A DNA stretch of 64,000 bases from Ulota crispa (lineage: Eukaryota > Streptophyta > Bryopsida > Orthotrichales > Orthotrichaceae): NCBI GenBank assembly GCA_963920765.1, contig OY987251.1, positions 12,961,219-13,025,218 of the forward strand, given 5' to 3'. The notes under the pieces were generated by a model. That model made no database searches. It was not told the DNA's origin and saw nothing but the letters and a program-made list of their open reading frames with translations. The position numbers were made by a program, and so were the translations under genes. Shown piece by piece: positions 1-11,447 of this stretch (position 1 is the stretch's first letter; every line of letters starts with the position of its first letter).

Positions 1-715
1 TGCTCCTTCCAATCCTCCAAACTGATGCGTGTTAAAAACAACAAAAAACCCTAGGTTCCACCACCTCTGTCTCTTCCACCGCTTCCAAATCAATTGGCGG
101 TTCTAAGCTGCACCAAATCTCTCGCCACTAAAAGCCAGCCGAGGGAGGTACTGCCCCGAGCTATAATGAACTCCGCTCGAAGGATTATTCAACCACAGTA
201 GCAGTTGCAACAACAAAGCTGTAAAAAAATAAAAAAGAAGGCGAACCAGTGGATATATTATTCCCTGCAAAGAAGGGACTACACAAGCATTGTTTGAGCA
301 CTTACTCATCAAATTACCAATTAAACCCTAAGTAATGACACCGGGACGTTTAATCAAAGCTTAATAGTGACGTCCGTGAAGTCTACCAGAAAGCGTGAGC
401 TCGACTCAAAGCTCTGGAAGTAAGCTTCAAACCGAGCAACAACAACACCGATGCAGAGCACTCTAACGACACGTTGCTAACGACGCACGTCAGCTGGACG
501 GATGCAAATCAACTTCAGGCACTTCTGGCGGAAATCAGTTCGGAATTGAAATCGTCAACAGTTACCTCAGCGGAAGAAAATTGTAGCCAAAAAGAACGAC
601 AAATCTGAATTGAAAGTTGACGTGAAGTCGCATCGCGAAAGGAACATTTGTGGTTAGGATTCAGTGAGGTCAGAGTCGAGAAAAAAACCGCATCCGGGAA
701 TCGTAAAAAGCATGT
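1..715. other. Left flank, no gene recognised
   Basis: This is unique-looking sequence of moderate GC content. It holds a telo-box-like AAACCCTAG near position 46. All reading frames are short and none has recognisable protein features. It may belong to the flank or untranslated part of a gene outside the window. Confidence 0.4.
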
Positions 716-1935
716 GCGGCGATGACCATGGAGCATCACAGGGAAGCACAAAATCTGGCCGAGCATCTTCAACGCAGAGAGACGAAGTATATTCTTCGAG
801 CAGTGTGAACACAACTGCTGGATGACCGGTACATACCTGTCAATTGATACTCTCTAATGCTTATACCCTGACATCTACCAATTGACACCCTCTGATGATT
901 ATATCCGGAAGCCTACCAATTGATACACTCTGATATTTATACCCTGTCTGTCAGGCAGGTATCAATTACCAGCCTGCTTCTTTGACGAACTGCGTTTCCG
1001 AAGCTTTCACAAGAAGCTCAAATTAGGGTTTGGGGGAGAGAGAGTTATAACAATTGCAAGTGTTTTTGTGCTTGTTTTGCTCTGTAAATCTCCTCCTTGT
1101 TGATGTTTGCTTGGAACAAGGCAATGCCATGGAGCATCACACGAAAACACCAAATCTGGCCAAGCATCTTCAACGCAGAGAGACGAAGAATAATCTTCGA
1201 GCGGTGTGAACACACAAACTGGCTACACCGGTACATACATGCCCATTGATACCCTGTGATACTTATACCCTGATGCTTATCTATTGATGCCCTTGTATGT
1301 TTTTACCCTGGCTGTCAAGTCTGTCAGGCAGGTATCAGTTTCCAGCCTACATCTTCGACGAACCGCGTATTCGAAGCTGTCAAAGGAAGCTCAAATTAGG
1401 GTTTGGGAGAGACAGAATTGTGGCAATTGCAAGTGTTTTTGTTTTCGTTTTGCTCTGTAAATCTCCTCCTTGTTGATGTTTGCGTGGAACAAGGCAATAC
1501 CATGGAGCATCACACGGAAGCACCAAATCTGGCCGAGCATCTTCAGTGCAGAGAGACGAAGAACATTTCTCGAGCAGTGTGAACGCACAAATTGGATACA
1601 CCGATACATACCTGCCTATTGATATCCTGTGATGCTTATACCCTGCTGCTTATCTATTGATGCCCTCTGTTGATCATACCCTGACGGTCATGTCTATTAG
1701 GCAGGTATCAACTTCCAGCCTCCTTCTTCGACGAACCGCGCTTCCGAAGCTTTCTAAGGAAGCTCGAATTAGGGTTTGCGAGAGACAGAGTTGTAGCAAT
1801 TGCAAGTGTTTTTGTGTGCGTTTTGTCTGTAAATCTCCTCCTTGTTGATGTTTGCGTGGAACAAGGCAATGCGGGTGACGTTGTGACGAGCGTGGAGGAG
1901 AGAATTGAATTGAATTGAATCGAGGTTGCGCAGGG
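716..1935. repeat. Tandem ~375-bp repeats upstream of HOP2
   Basis: Three to four diverged copies of a block of about 375 bp run head to tail up to the HOP2 start. The anchor CCATGGAGCATCAC recurs at about 726, 1127 and 1500. The anchor GACGAACYGCG recurs at about 982, 1358 and 1731. An AATTAGGGTTTG telo-box recurs near 1021, 1393 and 1767. The block also includes a conserved stretch around CTCCTCCTTGTTGATG, and the last copy runs into the probable HOP2 leader. The array therefore appears to be a multiplied copy of the HOP2 promoter and 5' leader. Confidence 0.85.
1767..1777. promoter_or_regulatory. Telo-box in the HOP2-proximal repeat copy
   Basis: AATTAGGGTTT is the reverse complement of the plant telo-box AAACCCTAA, an element common near start sites of genes active in dividing cells. 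It lies about 175 bp before the HOP2 start codon and recurs in the two upstream repeat copies. Confidence 0.55.
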
Positions 1936-1951
1936 GCGACTGATTGGAACC

Positions 1952-4650
1952 ATGGCCCCGAAGGCGGATAGCGTTGAAGGTAAAGACTGTGATGAATCTC
2001 ACTTGATAATTTTATATATCTTGAGAAGGATCATTAAGTGTTCGAGTATGAAACCTCCGAAGATGATGGAATCGTGATTGATGTGGTATTCCGTGGTTTT
2101 TGCAGGGGTCATACTACGCTACATGAGTGAGGTATGAATTTGGTAGCCTGTTAAAACCTTAGTGTTGTTATGATGTTCTTAAGGTGCTTGTCACTTGCTT
2201 TTTTTTTTGACAGGAATGGAGATTCCGCTCGGGTTTATTTAAAGTTCCGTTTTCATCTTGTTTGAGGAATGGAGACTTTTTGTTGAGATTTGTTAGAGTT
2301 TCCCTGGCAAAGCTGTGCACGGAATCGATTGAGTACTGTAGTAACATGTAAGCATTTTGGTGGCAGCAAAACAGGCCTCTCAATGCTCAGATGGTGTCAG
2401 ACGCATTGCAACAGCATGGCATCAAAAAGCAAGCGGTGCAAAAGGTGATGGACACACTGGCTGCGAACGGGAAAATCTCGTTCAAAGATTACGGGAAACA
2501 GCGAGTCTGTCTGGCCAGTCAGTCTCAGTTTGAAATTCCTGACATGGATGAACTCGAGGCCATGAAGAAGCAGAATGAGCAGTTACAGGGAGATACCGCA
2601 TCTATTCGCTCCCATGTAGCCGAGCTCGAAGCAGGTATGTACTCCCTCTGTCCCATTATAAAGCTCCAAAAAACTTCTCCATGAGGGATTAACTGTATTT
2701 TCAATATTTTTTCTAGTGACACATGCAATCGAAAATAAGTAACTCATCTGCCACGTCGTGTATGCAAATTCTCCATCTTTAAAGCCACCAGTTGAGCAGC
2801 CAAATTCCGTGCTAAAAATACCATATTCGTACATAGTTTGTAAATGCTGCCAGCTCCTCATTATTTTAGTCTTTGTACTAATGACACATGCGTTCTAGAA
2901 TCAAGATACCATCTACCAAATGTATGCAAAATCTTCAGCTTTGGTGTTGCCGTTTGGGCACCCAAATTCCATGCAAAAAGTACCATATTTGTACATGTTG
3001 CTAGCTCCTCATTATTGATGATTTAAAGATTAGTAGCAACAATGGTACCTCATAAGGGCAAGGCCAAGCTTGTTAGGAGAGGAATGCTCTCTAATTGCTT
3101 AACTTGCCCCCATAAGATCATTGAACATGACAAACGCTTTGTTAGCATTTGAAATCAGCAAAAGGGAGCTTTTTAGTGGTACAAGAAATGATTTAGAGCT
3201 TTATAGTGGGACAGAGGGAGTAATAACTTTCAGAATTTTGCAACACCCTTGAGTCACTCGTTTTTGTTCTGGTTCTGGAATCAGTTTGCCATCTACGGAG
3301 TTTATGAATGAATTTCCTGCAAATGCATCAAAGAAATAAGTTTGCAAGAATTTCTTTCGTCTCCCTTCGATGCTACTGCCAAAACAAATCTCAGGAGCTT
3401 CATCTTGTTGACAAACTCCACTGTTATTAGTACGTTGTCGAACAATTTTAGTAAGAAATACTCAAGACAAGTACCGTTTTCATCTTTGTAAGGAATACAA
3501 ATGGAAACTAATGCTATTTTCAAATATCAATTATATATTATATATTCTCAAATGTCAGCAGTACTGATTGTTAGTTTGGCATATTGTTGAATCTTCAGGT
3601 ACCAATGAATTTACATGTGATCTTTAAAACCATTTTGGCCAACCTGGGTTGGATTGTACAGGAGTGAATTCCACAGAATCCAATCTTACCCTTGAAACAG
3701 TCAGGGAGAAGACAAATGCGTTAACCTCAGAGGTGCGCTTATATTTACGCTGCCTAATGTGGCTTTTCAATTTTGTTAAATCAACCATAAACGTGGAGTA
3801 GATTGTGTGCAACACTCGTATCGCTTGTTTCCTTTCTGTTGTATTTTTTATTGTCATATATTAGTTTTGGAATTAGCACACGACAGCCATTTTGAAACTT
3901 ATTTCACTCCAACGTATGCGGTATATGAATGTTTCTGCGTAAAGCAGATCGAAGTCTTGGAATCAAAGGTGGAGGCATTGCGAGACGGCAGCGTCTTGGT
4001 CACACCTGAAGAGCGTTTGGAAGTAAAGGCAGCCTACGATCACAAGCTGGGGCTATGGAGGAGGAGGAAGAAAATATATCAGGAGCTGTGGGGTATGATC
4101 ACTGAATCGATGACTGAAAATTTGAAAGATCTCAAGGTACTCAACCCGTTTCATGGACTTCATTTTCAACCAAAGTTCGAAATATCGTGTCATTTTCTAC
4201 AACCGAGCCTTTAAGTAACTATATAGATATAGTTTTTAGGGAAAATTTCATGGATACCCTTGAAGTTTGTAGTATTTTCATAGATACCCCTGCTTTTGTG
4301 CACACACTACTTCTTTCTTGTTATGCATGCGCAGAAAGGAAGAAGGGAAGTGGCATGCACAACACAAACGCCTAAATTTTTTGGTCCAAGGGTATTTGTG
4401 ATATTTTTGAAAAAGCAGGGGTATCTATGAAAATATTGCAAACTTCAGGGGTATCCATGAATTTTTTCCTAGTTCTTAATGCTTTACCAGATGTTCGAGC
4501 TTGTAGCATATTTTCTTTTCTTTTTATTGACGTAGAGAAACTGAGCTCAAAAGTTCTCTGCAGGAGGAAATTGGCATCGAGACCGATGAAGACGTTGGCT
4601 ACAATATCACGGAGTATATTAACTTGGGAGCCAAGAAGCAGAAAAAGTGA
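1952..4650 (+). CDS. HOP2: HOP2 homologous-pairing protein (TBPIP/Hop2 family), six exons
   Basis: HOP2 acts in the nucleus during meiosis. With its partner MND1 it helps the recombinases DMC1 and RAD51 invade the homologous duplex. Exons by reading frame and GT-AG sites are 1952-1979, 2106-2131, 2367-2634, 3662-3732, 3948-4136 and 4564-4650, giving 222 residues, close to the plant HOP2 length. Residues about 8-70 form the winged-helix DNA-binding domain (KISFKDYGKQ and QFEIPD are visible). Residues about 80-150 are coiled coil (SNLTLE motif), and the C-terminal helical part contains LWRRRKKIYQELW at 167-179. All splice phases agree and the start ATG begins MAPKAD, as in plant relatives. Intron 3 carries a Stowaway-like element and intron 5 a Mutator-like element. 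No break is seen. Confidence 0.93.
2642..3220. mobile_element. Stowaway-like MITE in HOP2 intron 3
   Basis: The termini are CTCCCTCTGTCCCA(T/C)TATAA on the left and its inverse on the right, with at most one mismatch in about 24 bp. TA lies on both sides (2640-2641 and 3221-3222). CTCCCTCYGTCCC with TA duplication is the signature of Stowaway elements (Tc1/mariner type). Inside, a block of about 165 bp is repeated twice (around 2713-2870 and 2880-3020). No reading frame for a transposase is present. Confidence 0.9.
4239..4469. mobile_element. Mutator-like MITE in HOP2 intron 5
   Basis: The element has inverted ends of more than 60 bp, beginning GGGAAAATTTCATGGATACC and closing with the near-perfect inverse. 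The flanking 9-mers TAGTTTTTA and TAGTTCTTA differ at one base, which suggests a 9-bp target duplication as made by Mutator-like transposases. A related copy lies at 42232-42561. Confidence 0.75.
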
Positions 4651-6424
4651 TTTTGAACCCAAACCTGGTTTACATCCAAACTCATACGGTCTTGTGCAAA
4701 GATTGCACCATCTTGAACTTGTGCAGTGAAGAAGGCCTTCTTGCTCGAATTGCCCTCGAATTTCAGGAGGTCTGTTTACTGCCTGTAAGCTCCCATTACA
4801 ACTGCTTGGAGCATAGCTCGGTGCTGAAGGCAAGGGACCGAGCAGAAAAAGGCTTCAAGATGCACCAACAGGCTTTGGACTAGACTAGCAGGACCGTTCA
4901 TAGCAACACTTCATCATCTACATGACCATTTCAAGATCCAAATGTACAATTGTAAGTATTTTGTATTGCTGTTCCTCATTTAATGCTGTTTCACATCTCT
5001 CATAGAATTGAAGTCTACGTTTATACAAACTCCAAGTCTAAGTTTCACAACTTGGAAAGGAGAGTAAGATTCTAACCTTGTTCAGAAAACCTGTACACCC
5101 AGATTTTTATAATATAACAAACTACGCACCATAAATGCATGGTTTATCTAGAGTTTTTGTAACATTGTGACAGTAGTGTTGAATGTTAGATTGATATTAA
5201 AGAAGTGTTCTTCGTGTCATTGGAGTTAAGGAACATGGTTCTGAATCCTCTGCACACTTACTGATTTTGTTAGTGTCACATATGATGTGGCTTGTATTGA
5301 TTCTCCACCACATATTCCTCATGTTGCCTTCACAACTACATGGCACATTGTGAAAGAAAAAAAATGCAAAGAGGATCTCAAGTTGTAATCTTCATCTTCC
5401 TTTGCATTTTTGAATAGTTGTAGGTCTCCAAGAGTTGATGGTCTTGATTTGCAAGTCTTCAAGTTGTGAAAAAGGAAATAAATTAGACAACATGGATGTG
5501 ACTAGGCTCTCCAAGAATCTGGCAACATCAATAGCTAGGAGTATTGTAATATAACTCTTGTGTTTTACAATAGGATACTTGAACCATTAGCTCAATGGTT
5601 TTAGAGAATACCATGGCACCAATGGATCAATAGGGTTGTAGATGAAGCATTTTTGTTTTTTCAAAGGGAAATGCCTCACTATATTGGACTTCACTATCTT
5701 GCGCTTTGTTAGGAGTTTAGAAACCACTTCAGAATAGTTTTAGTCCAACTTCTCAAGTTTTGGCTGAGAAGGTATTGTATATAATCTTCTTCCATGTTCA
5801 TAAATCTAAAGCACTTTTGAAATCTAAACCTTAGAGAAGAGACTTAGAGGCGTGGACAAAGTCTATTGTCCCACAAAACTTCTTTATTCCAAGGTTCTTT
5901 ATCTAGCATGCTGAAATTTGCAAGTTTGGTGTTTAGAGGCTTGATGCAATGGCCACATGTATTAAAGGAAGAAGACCATGTTCCAACCTAGTCAAATGTG
6001 CCACCACCCAAAAAAAGTTTCAAAAGTATTTGCGTAAAGGCTAACAATTATGATGAAAATTTTCAGTAAGAAATAAAGACTTGAAGTTATGCAAGGCCCA
6101 GTATGGAAAATAGAAGAACCAACATACTCCCATGCACGACTCTGTAACCCTCTTGTTGTTTTTGCATTTCTCCAATTCCAATGTAGCCTGAAAGTTGATC
6201 CTCAATCTAGTATTGGTGAATTTGTGAACTCTTCTAGGCTTTTCTACCGTGGCCTCGCAAACCTAGTATGTGCAATATTCCAAGTTGCCTAAGACAAAAG
6301 CAAGCATTTGGGGAGAAATTATTAGCTAAGATTCAACGTCTTTCAATTTCAACCAATTTTTCACTGGCATGCATGAGATTTTTCCTATTGGTAATTTTAA
6401 AGTTTGACCAAAATACACTAAATC
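4651..6424. other. HOP2 3' flank, no gene seen
   Basis: The first ~250 bp is probably the HOP2 3' untranslated region. The rest is AT-rich sequence with no convincing reading frame, no inverted-repeat element and no tandem array that I could see. Confidence 0.5.
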
Positions 6425-6868
6425 TTGCATTTAGGTTACCTTAACAATCAAGTTGTCTCACCTTATCAAATTACCTTTTGACTCATTGCTTGACCACTTG
6501 GAGGCCCTTGCAACTCTCTAAATACTAGGATTTTACATGATTTACAACATGGATACCACTAGTTTATTTTTTTGCATTGTCGATGTTGTTGCCAAGCCCC
6601 AATAATTATTGTAATGCTGATAAGTATTCATAACTAGTTGTTGACTTTTCTACGCTAGCGTGGCATTGCCCCTTTGGCAACTCGTCACCATTGCCATTAC
6701 AAGTTGTAACTCATAGCCCTCTTTCCTTTCAAGTTGCTTCTTATACCCTTGAATCATGAAAATCAAAGGTTGTGATTAAAATATGTGCAACTGATTATGT
6801 ACGATAACCTATGTGCCGCTAGTGCGGCTCATCGGCAAAAATGTTAAGAAAGCAACCCAAATGCAATA
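6425..6868. mobile_element. MITE with TGCATTTAGGTTRCC ends
   Basis: The left end TGCATTTAGGTTACC is matched by GCAACCCAAATGCA at the right. The sub-terminal part (motifs GACTCATTGCTTGACC and CACTTGGAGG) is the inverse of the same motifs at 32430-32500 and 42700-42760. This defines a dispersed family, here in reverse orientation. Confidence 0.7.
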
Positions 6869-6874
6869 TTTATT
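6869..6874 (-). terminator. Possible polyadenylation signal of the STPGR gene
   Basis: On the minus strand this reads AATAAA, about 230 bp past the STPGR stop codon. This is a positional guess only. Confidence 0.3.
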
Positions 6875-7100
6875 GTAAACGCCGGTTCTCCCCAACCATT
6901 AGACGAAAGAGTTACCTGGACCAATTTTGCTGCAGCCCGCCCAATTGAAAACTCCCGCTCTACTTCGAAATTCGAAATTCGAAATTCAAAATTTCCCGCC
7001 TCAGAGCGGGCTATGGAGATTGGCCATGGCCATGGCCATTGCGGCGTCTCTGAGCCCGGCTTTGTTTGCTTGCTTTTCGTGTCCGTTTGCTTCCGGAGCT

Positions 7101-8269
7101 TCACTTCGCTTCCGGTCGGTATTCATGCATGTGTCGTCCGGGAGGCCGCTTGCGCTCGATTCTGAAGCCCATGGTGAACTCAGGACCACCTGCAGGAGCT
7201 CCAGTGTCGTAAGCACCAGGCCCGGGCCTCTTCTCTGGCGACATGCCGTCAAGGCGTTCTCCAATGCTGAATTTCGGAAGGTTTTCATGCGCGTAAGGAT
7301 TGTAAGCTCCAGGCCCGGGATTCTTGTTGCGCGGATCGTTCATCTCTCGTGCATGGTGCAGCTCGGTCCGCCTGGTCCAAGCTTTGGATCATACTGTCCC
7401 GGTCCAGGTTTTTTTCCATCACCAATACTTTGTAGTCTTTTTCCAGGAGTGAAATTTGGAAGATGTTCGTATCCGTAAGGATCATATGTTCCAGGTCCGG
7501 GATTCTTGTTGCGCGGATCGTGTATTCGCTCGTGCATGCTGCAGCTCGGTCCGCCGGGACCGAATTTAGGATCATACTGTCCTGGTCCTGGTTTTTTTCC
7601 GTCATTAAAACCTTGCAGTCTTTTTCCGGGAGTGAAATTCGGAAGATGTTCGTAAGCGTAAGGATCATATGCTCCAGGCCCGGGGTTCTTGTTGCGCGGA
7701 TCGTTTACTCGTTCATGCATGCTGCAGCTCGGTCCACCAGGTCCAAGGTGAGGATCGTACTCTCCTGGTCCAGGTCTTTTGCCGTCGTCTCCAAGAGTAA
7801 GTCTTGCTCCCATTGTATAAACAGGCGATTGCAATGTTGTTAAATTGACTTGAGCGCAGTAGGCACCGGGTCCGGGGTTTATGTTGCGAGGATCGTTGAT
7901 TCTGTCGCGAAAACTGTAGCTCGGTCCACCTGGTCCGAGATTAGGATCGTATTCCCCCGGTCCAGGGCTTTTGCCTCTCTTGCAACCGTCGAGGCGTTGC
8001 CCTGGCGTGAATTCGGGAAGGTGTTCGAAGGCGTAGGGATCGTATGTACCGGGCCCGGGGTTCTTGTTTCGAGCGTTGTTTGTTCTTTCATGTAAGCTGA
8101 AGCTCGGGCCGCCTGGTCCGAGCTTTGGATCGTACTGTCCCGGCCCGGGTTTGACACCGTCCCCGATGCGCTTGAGTTTTCTTGCGATGGAGTAAATTGG
8201 CGCATGAAACGTTGTTAAGTTGACTTTGGAGCAGTAAGAACCGGGACCAGGAGTGTCTCCGTAATCCAT
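7101..8269 (-). pseudogene. Sperm-tail PG-rich repeat (STPGR/SHIPPO-type) protein, frameshifted
   Basis: The product is a repeat protein of the ODF3/SHIPPO kind. Such proteins decorate axonemal microtubules of cilia and sperm flagella, which in land plants means motile sperm. From ATG 8267-8269 the frame runs 309 residues with ten PGPG motifs, alternating NPGPGxYDPY, EHLPxFTPGxRL and GPGGPSxSMHER. It stops at a TGA directly after MHER (about 7342). Reading on in the next frame gives NDPRNKNPGPG, two more PGPG motifs and a natural end, about 388 residues in all. The DNA repeats every 183 bp (61 codons; TTCTTGTTGC at 7686 and 7503), but the last spacing (7503 to 7321) is 182 bp. So one base is missing near 7343-7344. 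It could be a recent pseudogene, an allele with a shorter product or a sequencing error. No introns are seen. Confidence 0.82.
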
Positions 8270-8848
8270 TCTGTTAGCTAATTGGAAGAGTCCTTTCGAC
8301 TGATGGAACTCTGTGAGAATGAATTATGTTCTAGAAAACATGTGCATCGTGATCGAGCGAGTTGCTAATGGCTTCCATATCAAACACAGCCCAAGCCTGT
8401 CGCATGTTTGATTGAATTGCTGTTTCAGGAAGTCCATGTTCTATTCACAAACTCAGATTCATTAGTTATTTGCACAGGTTCGAGGTTTTCTTGTAGAAAT
8501 TGTAAACTAGAGCAACTGTAGTCGATCAAGGTCCACTGTGAATCATTCGTCTGCCAAGTAAGTGCTGCTTGAGTATTTCGCGTGTACTGACGAGAGAGGA
8601 TGATCGAATTAAGTACAAGAGGGTGATTTGAACACAACGAGCTGCTCGGTTCTTGATGATAGAAGGGCGAAGTGATGGTTGGCCGTGGAAAGAAGCGTTG
8701 GCAGGATCGTGGAGGTGCACTCAACAGTTGTTGGCCTTTCGACTTGCGGTATGTTGATGTTTGGCGTTTTGAATCTTGACACGATGACTGCTATGATCTG
8801 GCTTTTGGAACTTGGCGAGGAAATTTCTCACGATGGATGTTTGCATTA
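8270..8848. other. Upstream region of the STPGR gene
   Basis: This stretch should contain the 5' leader and promoter of the minus-strand STPGR gene. Composition is mixed and no repeats were recognised. Frames of up to about 100 codons on the minus strand have no recognisable features. Confidence 0.4.
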
Positions 8849-9277
8849 GGGGTAGTCACACCTTCTCCGAGAATGAAACTTCTGTGAAGAATGAGAAGTT
8901 GTGGAGTGGAAATAGGAGTCAATGAGAGCACTTTTCCATGAAGGTGTGACTTTTCCTTTTGTGAGCATCGGAGAATGGAGAATGAGTTTATCTTGAAAAT
9001 GGTGATGTGGTAAGCCAGTGAGTTACTTTCACTTTCACACACCCAATCAAGGTCTCCAACTACTATGAGGGTGAAAGTAAGAAATGCAAGATGAAAACAA
9101 GACACAAGGATAAAAATTTCACTTGTTAAATCTTTTTCATGCCCTTTCTTTTTCAAAGGTGAACAAAAAAAATTCTCAATCTTCAAAAGAATGAGACCTC
9201 TGCAAATCAAGGAGAGATTGCCACGTCCCCATTCTTTGAGAATGGAGAATGGGGGTGAAGAGAGTGTGACTACCCAT
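8849..9277. mobile_element. MITE with GGGTAGTCACAC ends
   Basis: The left end GGGGTAGTCACACCTTC is matched by GAGTGTGACTACCC at the right. Sub-terminal motifs ATTCTC and GAGAATGGAGAATG occur in both halves. A related fragment occurs at 55367-55510 beside the H4 gene (GGGGTAGTAGTCAC, GTGGAGAATGAGAA). The class is not determined. Confidence 0.65.
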
Positions 9278-10118
9278 ATTGTGAAAACCCGTTACAGTGA
9301 AAGAAATCTAATTAATCTTATCTGGGATATATTGCCGCTGATTTCAACAATCCAACATGACGAACGACCGAGCACAAACAAGACTGTGCAACTCTGAAAA
9401 GCACAACGCAATTCCAAGAATTGCGAAATCTTCGAGCGGTTTCAAAACCGGTTGAAAGACTGAGAAATAAGTACCTTCAAGAAAGCATCAAAAGGTTGTT
9501 TCCAGTACACCCACGACCTGGTCAAAGGAAGACTGTAGTCGAATGCTCTCAAACTGGAATACAAGCGAATTCCATTGCGGGCAAGCTTCAGTTGGAATAG
9601 CAAGGTTTCGTGAAATCATACTGAACTTAAAGAATATCTTCGGGCAACCTAATCATAAAGCGGTGAAAAGGAGATAAGGCTTGTGGGTCTCATTCTCAGC
9701 CCTCGGAAACCTGCCAACGTAATTGAACTTGTGAAATGTGGGTATGGCAAGTGCACTTGCATGGAGAAGGCAAAAAAATTAAGTGGCTTGTGAGGTGCAT
9801 TCTTGCACCTTGGGTCAAACACGGAATCGCGGAGGCACTCGCATCGTACTGATTTTGTTGCCATTTTTCCTGGGAGACAGATTGCCAATGGCAATTTAGG
9901 GCTCGAAGGAGACACTTAAAGCTGTTTGCTCGGGTCCTGGGGTCGGATTCCCCATTGTTTTTGCCGTCGGGTGACTCGAGTCTGTCATGTGCAGTTGTTT
10001 CCTAACAGTGGAAAGCAGGACTGCTACTGTATTTGCGACCATTTCTCATCACTGCCGGCGTGCCGGCTTTCATATCCTGGCTACAAGATTCCGCTGGCGG
10101 AGAAGTAGCCTTTGCTGA
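9278..10118. other. Unique sequence, no gene recognised
   Basis: This stretch is somewhat richer in GC than the repeats around it and shows no inverted ends. Frames of 60-90 codons exist on both strands, but none has a recognisable domain or convincing splice context. Confidence 0.4.
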
Positions 10119-10520
10119 TAAGGTAGGCGCACCCATAGGCGTGGAAATAAGGGTTTTGGAGTAGGTAAAACAATTGACCAACTTTGAAAAAAATATTGTA
10201 AGTTAGGAAGTGGAAATCAAAAATATTGGCATCAATTTCAAGGTTTCAACTGCAAGCATTTGTTCACAAAGATTTTTCAAAAGTCCAAAATCACTAAAAT
10301 TGTAGGAACCATGTGTACGAGATGCTAAAAACAAGGCTGATTGGTTCTTAAATAGTGAGATGGGTACTCAAAACAAGCATGCAATCACCTACAATCATCA
10401 CTTCATCAGCCATAACCATTACTTTCTCACCCATAACCATTTGATTTTGTATTCAGTAGTCTTTGACTGTGCCAAGTGATGCCCCATGGGAACATGGCCT
10501 TTATGGGTGCTGCTACCTTA
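10119..10520. mobile_element. MITE with TAAGGTAGGCGCACCC ends, copy 1
   Basis: It begins TAAGGTAGGCGCACCCATAG and ends GGGTGCTGCTACCTTA. The interior (GTAGGTAAAACAATTGAC, TTGGCATCAATTTCAAGG) is nearly the same as 57271-57645. Confidence 0.8.
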
Positions 10521-10522
10521 TG

Positions 10523-10920
10523 TAAGGTAGAAGCACCCAAAAGCGACACTTACCTTAGATGTGGTAATTTGGAGGGTCATTTGAGAATGTAATGGCATGT
10601 GCTTGTTAGGAAATGGGTACACATTCAAGCAAAATTGTTTTCAGAATTTTTTGAGATTGTATGAATAAATTATGAATTGTTGAAGATAACTCCATAGATT
10701 GATCTATTGTGAACACTAGACCCTTGAAAAAGCAACAACAAAAAAACCATGTCACACCCAATCATAAATTGTCACCTACTCAATTTATGTTTCCTTATGT
10801 CAACTTGCGTGTTTGATTTAGGTGCATGCGTGTCTTGTTTGGGTCTAGGAGTGCTTATTTTTAGGTTTAATTTCAAATGTTGCTAAACGGCTAGTGTCGC
10901 TTATGGGTGCTTCTACTTTA
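10523..10920. mobile_element. MITE with TAAGGTAG ends, subfamily 2, copy 1
   Basis: It begins TAAGGTAGAAGCACCC and ends GCTTATGGGTGCTTCTAC. The interior matches the next element (10965-11365) along its whole length, for example GTTAGGAAATGGG and CAACAACAAAA. Confidence 0.75.
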
Positions 10921-10964
10921 CACTCAGAGAGAGGTGTCCAAGACATATCTTGAGGAACAGTGCT

Positions 10965-11365
10965 CACCTCATAAGCGGCACCTAAAATTGACACTTACTT
11001 CAGATATGGTGATTTTGAGGGTCTTTTGAGAATCTATTGGCATGTGCTTTTTAGGAAATGGGCACAGATGCAAGTATAATTGTTTTTGGAATTTTTTGAG
11101 ATCGAACTACTAAATTACAAATTGTTGAAGGTAACTCCTTAGATTGACCTATTGTGGATACTAGGCCCCTAAAAAAGCGACAACAAAAAGACCATGTCAC
11201 ATGCAATCCTAAACTGCCACCTACACAATTTCTATTTCCTTATGTTAACTTGCGTGTCTAGTTTGGATGCATGCGTGCCTTGTTCGGGTGAAGGAGCGTG
11301 CAACTTTAGGTTTATTTTTAGATGTCACTAAACAACTAGTGTTACTTTAAGGTGCAGCTACCTTA
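10965..11365. mobile_element. MITE with TAAGGTAG ends, subfamily 2, copy 2
   Basis: This is a direct neighbour and full-length relative of 10523-10920, ending GGTGCAGCTACCTTA. Its left end is eroded (CTCATAAGCGGCACC). Confidence 0.7.
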
Positions 11366-11447
11366 TAGTCGTTATGAGAAACGCTCTCCAATATGGAAAG
11401 TAAATAAGGAAAATCCCAAAATTCACATCTTTGCTTCATGGACTTAA

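Noticed and set aside
103..312. Minus-strand frame of about 70 codons at the left edge
   Set aside because: Hydrophobic low-complexity translation without motif or splice context.
3807..4214. Long single frame across HOP2 exon 5
   Set aside because: Only 3948-4136 matches HOP2; the rest is read-through into introns.
7463..8095. Plus-strand reading frames over the STPGR gene
   Set aside because: They are antisense shadows of the 183-bp coding repeats.
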